The notes under the pieces: generated by a model | What the model saw: only the letters and a program-made list of their open reading frames with translations | What the model was told of the DNA's origin: nothing | The model's database searches: none | In this document: piece after piece, positions 57,801 to 64,000 of the stretch | Layout: each line of letters begins with the position of its first letter | Numbering within the stretch: position 1 is the stretch's first letter | Program-made: the position numbers and the translations under genes | DNA from: Xenopus tropicalis | Taxonomy: Eukaryota; Chordata; Amphibia; Anura; Pipidae | Length of the DNA stretch: 64,000 nucleotides | Reading direction: 5' to 3' | NCBI RefSeq assembly: GCF_000004195.4 | Contig: NC_030683.2 | Span: forward strand, 7,268,411-7,332,410

Positions 57801-60800
57801 GGAATGTATTTGTATGTACAAAGCTGTAGGAGATAACAGCAAGTAAAAATACTAGCTCTGAGTAATGTATAGTGGTTAGGCCTGGATAAGAAACTATCTA
57901 GGGGTTTTCTATAGGGTCCTTCCATGGGAGGGAAACAAGTACTAGAAATAAATGCATTAATAAATAATCCTTAAGCAAACGCAATTGTCGCTAATGTCAC
58001 ACATACTGTAATGGGAGGAGTCACACTGCATTATGGGTGATTTTTGGCAATGAAGGAAGCACCAGATATGTCTTTAGATCAATGATATCACTGTTAAGAA
58101 TTCTTGGGTTGGTATGTGTCAGTGCAACAGTTGATTCTGATTCTCCTTTGTCAGGCCAGATACCAGAAAGAAAATATGGAATTTGTCTATGGGGAGCTGA
58201 ATCCTTATTACCAAGATGCCCATCAGACCTTGCAGCCATTTTCTGCCATTACTAACAGCTTCCTAAAGGTCCAACCAGTGGATCATACTCTGTTGTGCGA
58301 CCAGCAGTACCCAATAGAGATTGACTATCTGATCCGTGGGAGCGAGCTTGGTAGAGAACAGAACTCCTTGGAACTACACTATGTGGTACAGAGTGGCCAA
58401 TAGCCTGGGGGAAGTCCATATACACATATACCATATACACATATCATTGGTGTTGGAGAGCTGATTCTCCCATTTTGTTTCTTAGGTCATGGCCAAAGGG
58501 GAACTGGCATTAAATGGCAAGCTGGAGCTAAATGTCAGCAGAGACTCAGGTAAATGTAAAGTACATCGTAGATGGCATAGAGATGATGAACAGATGATTC
58601 CTCAGGATATCAAGGGTTTCTCAATGACTTTCTCATAGGGGCTAAGAGTGTAAAAAAAATGTTCCACAGCTATCTGCCACCCCAAACTGTCAGAACAATA
58701 ATCCCACTCGAAAAAAAAAAAAAATCACTTGACGGATTCTTCATGGTTGCCTCAAACCATATGGTTGGTAGATGGTTTCCCTCCCGCCCTTGGATATTAT
58801 AAATATCTCTCCTAGCTCTATACACCACAACCATGCTATCACTTAGAGATACACACAGCAATACTAGTTGTAGCGTCTCACTAGAGCGCCGGTCAAGATT
58901 ATATTAGCACAAACGTTATACTGTTGTGTTGGGAAAAGCATTGATGGACCCTTATTGTAAGCTAACGTGCATCTTGTAACAAAGGTAACATATTGTGCTC
59001 CGTTTGGGGGGGGTTCAGTTTTGACAGGCACTATAGAGCTCCCTCTCCTGGTGACAGCTGACATCGCTCCAAAGGCACAAATTCTGGTTTATGCAATACT
59101 TGCCAACGGCTGGGTAGCAGGCGATACCGAGGAGTTCAGAGTCGACAAGTGCTTTAAAAACAAGGTGAGAAAAGACTGTCTATGGAGCTGCCATTTACCT
59201 AAAAATACCCAAGATGCAAAGCAGTTTCTATTAAGCCACTGAATGTACAGACCAAACCACCAGGACAGACACCGGCAGCCAATTGCAATCATTTGTCTAT
59301 CTGGCTGCCTACAGGCTGAATACTAAATAAAATAATGTAGGGCAGTATTATGTGCACTTGGAGGCCCAACCTTTCATCAGCTTTTCCCCCCTGAGCTCAT
59401 ATAAAAGTTACACATAAAGGAAAACACTGTGTCAGTCATTCAGCCATGGTTCCAAGAATATCTAGGAGATGAAATACACAAATCTCAGCCTGACTGGCTT
59501 TCAAGCTTGACTTAAGTTCTCTAATATCACCCTAACTTACCTTTAGTCCCAACAACTTATTCCCTTACCCCCAGGGGGGCAGCCCCAAAATTAGGTACAA
59601 CTAATGTAAACTGATCAATATATACACAAAAAACTCAGAGACATGACAACAAGGAGCCAACAACATTTGTCAGATCAAAGAGCTGATTGGTTGAATGAGG
59701 ATGTGGGCAAAAAGTCATTCTTTAATTTTCATCTATCTACAATTTATAACAATCGATTGGTTGCTATAGGTTACTGCACTACTGCAGTTGCAAGTAACAT
59801 TGTTAGCAAAGCAGCCTTACTTCTTATTGTGTTCTTAGGTGACTGCTGGCTTCTCCGACTATGAAAAGACCCCTGGATCAAATGTGTCCCTTCATCTACA
59901 AGCATCCCCGGGGTCTCTGTGTTCCCTGAGAGTGGTTGATGAGGGCATCATTTCTCTCCGACCTGAAGCTGAGCTCTCTAGTGATTTGGTGAGAAGAAAT
60001 TCAGTCATTGGTTGAATATACGTCTATATATGTCTGAGAAGTAGGGTTTATAAGGTTACAATAAATATACTGTGATCAACCAGATCAATAACTGTGAACT
60101 AAAGGTCCCCATACACGGGCAGATCCGCTCGCTTGGCGATGTCGCCCAGTGAGCGGATCTTCTCCCGATATCCCCCACCTACGGGTGGGCGATATCGGGA
60201 GAATCCAGGCTAATGGCCCTGGGGCCAAACAATCGAATTATAATGACGGGTATAGGCAAAGTCAGTTTGGGGACCGCACCAACGAGCCGATGCAGTCGCC
60301 GATCCGACTAGATTTTTTAACCTGCCGATTTCAGGCCCGTCGGTAGTGCCCATACACGGGCCGATAAGCTGCAGAATCAGTCTAAGGGACCCATATCAGC
60401 AGCTAGAATCGGCCCGTGTATGGGGACCTTTAGAAATACTTCCAACAGATCATGCCATACAATCTGGTCATCCACACAGAGTAAAGTTGGCCATACACGG
60501 GCAGATTTTAGCTGCTGAATTGGGTCCTTCAGACCATATCGGCAGCTGATCAGCCTGTGTATGGGCCCACCTAAAACTGGGCAGATCTTCATTGGGCAGG
60601 TTTGATTCTCAGTCGGATTGGGGACCGCATCGGCTTGTTGTCCACCAGTTTAATCCAATAATTTGGCCCTGTCAAGCTGAGGGTATCAATTAGCACTGGC
60701 CTTAATGCCTCACTGTAAGGTACTCAAACTTGGAAGTGACTACCTGAGGGACAACATGAGGGCCAGCTAGCATGACATTTGTGGACAAAATCCAAAAGCT

Positions 60801-63405
60801 CAGTCAATCATCCCAATTCTGTTTGTAGAAGACTGAAATTCCTTTAATTGGGCCTGCTGCCATCTGTAAATTAGATCTTGCAAATACAAATGGAAGCATT
60901 CTTTGGAAACAGCTTGCAAGTTAATAGAATCTAATAGTTTGGACAATGATGTCCCATGTTGCCCCCCAAGAGTAGACAGAAGCACTTTATACAAGAGATA
61001 GAGAAGAGGATCTGCTGTAATAGAGATTATATTTCCATTAACTTAAGCCATATAACTTCACTTGTCTAGAGACTATGTTCCCAAACTGTGGGGATTGGGG
61101 TAAAGGTTATGTGTTGTGTAAACAGCTGAGGAACAACTCAACCATGCTGGGGTGGCAAAAAGTCCTGTTTAAAAGGTGGAAGTAAATAAATTTGAGCCTA
61201 AGAGGTCTACCCTGAACTCATTCAAACAGGCATCTTTCTCTGTTTACTAGTTGTACAGTTTCGTCTCAGTGAGAAATCAGTATGGGTATCCATATCGAGT
61301 GCGGGAGGATGACCCCATCTGTTGGAGTCCAAGCCCACGGTTCTCCAAGCGCTCACTGAATGGCCATGAGCGCCAGAAACGGCACATCAACTGGAGGACT
61401 CCAAGGTCTCTTGATATGTTTAAACTTATCAAGGTATAACAAAGGCAACAAAATACATTTCTGTTTCACCAACCCAATCTATTTAATTTTTCTACTTCAA
61501 CAGAGGTTGCTAAGTTTCTAAAGAAAACCTTCTAATTTCCCAATTTCCATCTATAACTTGGTTTGTCTCTCTTAATTCATTACTCATTTCTCTTAATTCA
61601 TTATTTATTTCCAGTAAAACAATGGAAAATGTAAAAATTATACTAGTTCATTCTTAGATAATGGGACCCATCAATCCTATTAGTATCGATTGTAAGCTTA
61701 GTGGGGCAGGTCATTTTTTACCTGTATGTTTATCTGTACCAGGTTGTTCTACATAATAATGATATTTGACTTCACTATATGTTTCTGTAAATATATTTTA
61801 GCAGAATCTGATATTTATTTTTTAGAGTAGAAAGAGAATATGAGGTTCCCTGGAGGTGCAGAAAGTCCTGGAATTATCTTTGAAGGCCTCAGACGTTCAT
61901 AGCACCAACAGTTTTGTTTGTAAAGGTCACATAAACCTATGATGCAAATATTTTCTTCCTTTAGGGGAATGTATATTGGACCCTTGATAAGGATGCTATT
62001 GAGATCAACAGAAGTTAAGTTATGTTTAATTAAGAACATCTAAAGGTCCCCCATACATGGGTCGATAGTAGCTGCCGATATGGGTCCCTTGGACAGATTC
62101 AGCAGCTTATCGGCCCATGTAGGGGCAGGAATGAGGGGCATGCCCGACCAATATCTGGCCTGAAGTTATTCAGATATCGATCGGCCACGTTAAAAGATTC
62201 AGTCAGATCGGGGAACGCATCAGCTTGTTCATGCGGTCCCCAAACCGACTGCCCCATTGCTGCCAATATAATTCGATTGCTTGGCCCCAGGGCTAAACGA
62301 TCGAATTACCTACATGCTCCCCGATTTCGGCCACCCATAGGTAAGGATATCGAATGAAGATTTGCTCGCTTGGCGACCTCGCAAAGCGAGCGAATCTTAA
62401 CGTGTATGAGGACCTTAACAGTCTGGTACCATCATCAGCTGCTTGATAATCATGGACTGATCAGAAGCTACAGAGAGAGAAATGAGATTAGATGGATATA
62501 GACAGACTGACAGACATAGACATTGTTTTTATCAAAATGTTCTGTTATGCTGTTTTAGAGAATGGGATTAAAGATTCTCACAAACACCATAGTGAAGAAG
62601 CCGAAAGAATGTCATGTCTACCCACCAGTTGCTGCCTTGTCACGTTATGATTTATCTGGTAATGTATTTGTTCTGATTTTTTAGCCAAGTTTGTTGGAGT
62701 GAATCTAATGGGCACTCTCCATAGGTTGCAGTATGACACCAGAATGACCTTCTCTGTAACATGCACCTCTCCTTTACTTACTGTATATCAGTCATTAAGC
62801 GCTTAGTGCAAGATGTACCTCTCCTTTACCTACTGTATATCAGTCATTAAGCGCTTAGTGCAAGATGTACCTCTCCTCTGCTTACTGTATATCGGTCATT
62901 AAGCGCTTAGTGCAAGAAGTACCTCTCCTTTATCTACTGTATATCGGTCATTAAGCGCTTAGTGCAAGATGTACCTCTCCTTTACTTACTGTATATCGGT
63001 CATTAAGTGCTTAGTGCTAGGAAGGGAAGCCTGTAGATAGCGTCCATCACTTACAGATTAAATGGAGACTCTACAATGGTCCCACATGTAAGTTCCGTTG
63101 TTTTTAGAGGATATGCTTCATTTTGCCACCATTTTATTAGCGCCATGACTTTGACTGTTATTCAGTTATTCTTATTAAACATTTTATAACCCAGACTTTA
63201 TGGAGAATGCAAATGGCGGCTTAATGGTCTTTGGAACCTTTTCTGTTTTTTTAGTTGATCTATTTAACCCTCCACCATCACCTCCTGTTATGGTCGATGA
63301 CTTAGTGGATATTTTGGGCCAATCAAGCCCGACCCTTACTGAAGTCAAGGAAAAAATACGAAAAGACTTTCCGGAAACATGGATCTGGCATTTTATACCA
63401 CTTGG
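47909..63405 (+). CDS. Alpha-2-macroglobulin-like protease inhibitor, gene B (5' part, 18 exons)
   Basis: About 756 residues from signal peptide to just after the bait region; the rest lies beyond the window. Exons: 47909-47970, 48701-48884, 48975-49137, 50363-50415, 50546-50566, 50648-50801, 51647-51731, 52116-52236, 53648-53762, 56454-56572, 57060-57227, 58155-58385, 58486-58549, 59019-59164, 59839-59988, 61251-61433, 62559-62658 and 63255-63405. All phases agree. The exon layout, including a 21-nt exon 5, is that of vertebrate A2M. Where it overlaps gene A (exons 13-18), protein identity is modest (roughly 40% by eye in the 146-nt exon), so the two are old paralogues. Confidence 0.94.
48060..48440 (+). 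repeat. ~125-bp tandem repeat, three copies
   Basis: Each copy contains CATTTACAGTAGGGGGTACA, TGCCTTTATATAGTCACAGA and ACCCCTCAGTGACTGCTAAT. Located in gene B intron 1; the third copy is degenerate. Confidence 0.8.
48975..50801 (+). CDS. Gene B exons 3-6: MG2
   Basis: Exons 48975-49137, 50363-50415, 50546-50566 and 50648-50801. Exon 3 ends with IIQTSQPIYKPGQT, the family's YKPGQ hallmark. Exon 4 reads VKFGILSFDREFRAVNDK. Exon 5 is a 21-nt micro-exon encoding CPFVELK, matching in size and place the 21-nt exon of mammalian A2M. Exon 6 begins DPNGNQIGQW. The intron between exons 3 and 4 is filled by the 116-bp minisatellite. Confidence 0.9.
49262..50320 (+). repeat. ~116-bp minisatellite with dimeric higher-order pattern
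   Basis: About nine units in gene B intron 3. Two variants alternate: one with GGGGCACAACATGAAGATAG, the other with GGGGGCACAATATCAAGATA preceded by TACC or CACC. The true period over most of the array is therefore about 232 bp. A long minus-strand open frame through it is an artefact. Confidence 0.92.
50953..51309. mobile_element. Non-autonomous hAT element with perfect 8-bp TSD
   Basis: Ends CAGGGGTCCTCAAACTTC and GTAGTTTGGGGACCGCTG, flanked by CTCTAGTA at 50945-50952 and 51310-51317. It is 357 bp long, in gene B intron 6. I recall very similar ends (CAGGGGTCC-CAAACTTTTT) from hAT families in mammals, but cannot verify this here. Confidence 0.88.
51480..51560. repeat. Repeat fragment (GAAGAAGCCACGTGGATGAG type)
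   Basis: The block GAACTGAAGAAGCCACGTGG followed by GTGAAACGTTTTC is a motif common to dispersed elements of fish and frogs. It lies close upstream of gene B exon 7. Confidence 0.45.
51647..53762 (+). CDS. Gene B exons 7-9: MG3
   Basis: Exons 51647-51731, 52116-52236 and 53648-53762. They encode IPKFEVFVLLPSVVTLLD (human LPKFEVQVTVPKIITILE), then RHTFGKPVQGNISVRLCRR (human YTYGKPVPGHVTVSICRK), then FQLRSYNYQANFEASAFLV. Intron 8 (52237-53647) contains a MITE with amplified interior. Confidence 0.92.
52295..53089. mobile_element. CAGGTATAGGACCC-type MITE with amplified interior
   Basis: Same ends as the 328-bp element at 40936-41263, but 795 bp long. An internal unit of about 101 bp (AATAAACCCAATAGGGCTGT, TCTGCCCCAATAAGGGGTAA, TTATATCTTAGTTGGGATCA, AGTACAGGTACTG, and so on) is repeated about six times. 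Confidence 0.85.
53763..56453 (+). other. Gene B intron 9, no gene seen
   Basis: A 2.7-kb intron with short open frames but no recognisable protein. It includes AT-rich and repeat-like stretches (for example 55380-55660 and 55900-56000) that I cannot assign to a family. Confidence 0.5.
56454..58549 (+). CDS. Gene B exons 10-13: MG4-MG5
   Basis: Exons 56454-56572, 57060-57227, 58155-58385 and 58486-58549. They carry YYKTGLRYRGTMRLEGADGK (human HFRQGIPFFGQVRLVDGKG), DESGQAPFTLDT, an unusually charged ARYQKENMEFVYGELNPYY segment, and VMAKGELALNGKLEL. The last exon is the counterpart of gene A's first exon in this window. Confidence 0.9.
59019..61433 (+). CDS. Gene B exons 14-16: MG6 with RQKR motif
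   Basis: Exons 59019-59164, 59839-59988 and 61251-61433. They encode QILVYAILANGWVAGD and CFKNK, then SLCSLRVVDEGIISLRPEAE, then a 61-codon exon with R-Q-K-R at residues 653-656 of the protein, preceded by a second basic pair (F-S-K-R). The equivalent gene A exon has R-A-K-R. This is near the place where C3 is cut between its beta and alpha chains. Confidence 0.9.
60099..60432. mobile_element. CATACACG-type MITE
   Basis: Ends CTAAAGGTCCCCATACACGG and CCGTGTATGGGGACCTTTAG match over about 20 bp as inverted repeats. A second, partial copy lies directly after it (60487-60690). Both are in gene B intron 15. Confidence 0.88.
62041..62416. mobile_element. CATACACG-type MITE
   Basis: Ends TAAAGGTCCCCCATACATGG and ACGTGTATGAGGACCTTA; gene B intron 16. 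Confidence 0.82.
62559..63405 (+). CDS. Gene B exons 17-18: bait region
   Basis: Exon 17 begins RMGLKILTNTIVKKPKECHV (human DMGLKAFTNSKIRKPKMC). Exon 18 ends IRKDFPETWIWHFIPLG (human VRKYFPETWIWDLVVV). The bait between them includes SRYDLSVDLFNPPPSPPV and VDDLVDILGQSSPTL: acidic and proline-rich with few basic residues. It thus differs in likely protease preference from the basic bait of gene A. No further exon is visible before the window end at 64000. Confidence 0.92.
62763..63018 (+). repeat. 52-bp minisatellite, 5 copies
   Basis: Units GTACCTCTCCTTTACCTACT, GTATATCAGTCATTAAGCGC, TTAGTGCAAGAT in gene B intron 17, nearly identical to each other and so recently expanded. Confidence 0.92.
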
Positions 63406-64000
63406 GTATGTAAATACTGTGTAACTTTATATCAGGGACCTTTCTCTGATCAATCGAACTGGTCTGGCCAATCACAAATAGTATTTGCTTTATGTATATT
63501 AACGAGACCAACTCCATAGATCCCAGGACTATAAACCATTAGATGAGTATATGAGAAGAATATATGGAAGGATTCTTCTCATGTTAACGCCGACACCATT
63601 GGGCTTATTTATCTGTTTTTGAGTTTGGGAATTGGAGCGTTTTTTTCCTACTTCGAATAAACTTTTATCAAAAAAAACCAAACTTGAATATTTGCTTATG
63701 TATTAAAAAATCAAATATGAAAAACTTTGTCAGTTTACAAACTTCGAAAATCTCGAATTGAAAATATGGCTTGAGTTTGCCTAGGGCAGCTCCCATTGGC
63801 TTTGAAATAAACTTCCCTAGATGGGAAGTTTTACATTTGAGTTTTTGGTTTTCTTTTAGCACTTTATAAATATCAAACATTCGATGTTTGGATCATAATT
63901 AGAATACTGGGAGTTTTAGGGTGGAAAATTGAAATCATGGAAATCCTGTAGTTACTGACTTGGTTGAAATGTTAGTCTTGCCGTTGTAGCCATTGGGGGG

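Noticed and set aside
1..64000. A previously undescribed defence or mobile system
   Set aside because: Apart from A2M-family genes, casp2 and repeats, no further protein-coding cluster could be supported on either strand. The novelty here is in genome structure and in predicted A2M processing.

Overview
This is vertebrate nuclear DNA, almost certainly from a clawed frog (Xenopus, most likely X. tropicalis). The genes are split into many short exons with GT-AG introns. The introns and spacers are full of Xenopus-type MITEs, hAT elements and minisatellites. The proteins are alpha-2-macroglobulin (A2M) family and caspase-2. The species call is inference from repeat content and protein similarity, not from a database search.

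Layout. (1) About 1-22.85 kb, + strand: the 3' part of an A2M-like protease inhibitor gene (gene A), 23 recognised coding exons, from MG5/MG6 through the bait region, MG7, CUB, thioester domain (GCGEQ) and receptor-binding domain. Its 5' exons lie before the window. (2) 22.85-26.2 kb: a spacer. (3) About 26.2-40.4 kb, - strand: a complete caspase-2 gene (casp2) with ten coding exons (CARD, catalytic His in SHG, catalytic Cys in QACRG) and a probable non-coding first exon in a GC-rich promoter. (4) 40.6-47.8 kb: a second spacer. (5) 47.9 kb to the end, + strand: the 5' part of a second A2M-like gene (gene B), 18 exons from signal peptide to bait region. Its 3' half lies past the window.

The most interesting structural result: the last long intron of gene A plus its downstream spacer (about 21.4-25.8 kb) is recognisably similar, in the same order and orientation, to the spacer upstream of gene B (about 43.2-47.8 kb). 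casp2 therefore sits between two copies of what looks like an A2M 3'-end/intergenic block. This suggests that an A2M tandem array was interrupted, or that an intervening A2M gene was lost. Both A2M-like proteins also carry an R-x-K-R furin-type motif at equivalent places in MG6, near where complement C3 is cut into two chains; human A2M, as I recall it, has none there. Other notable items are a SPIN-type hAT element with a perfect 8-bp target duplication, three further hAT-like elements with perfect 8-bp duplications, one ~94-bp satellite shared between introns of gene A and casp2, a ~60-bp G-rich minisatellite beside casp2 exon 1, and a dimeric higher-order minisatellite in gene B.

How the genes relate: genes A and B encode secreted broad-spectrum protease traps with different bait sequences. 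casp2 is an intracellular initiator caspase and has no evident functional link to them. I found no RNA genes, CRISPR arrays or bacterial-type systems. Exon boundaries come from reading splice sites and checking reading-frame phase by hand. All similarity statements are by eye.
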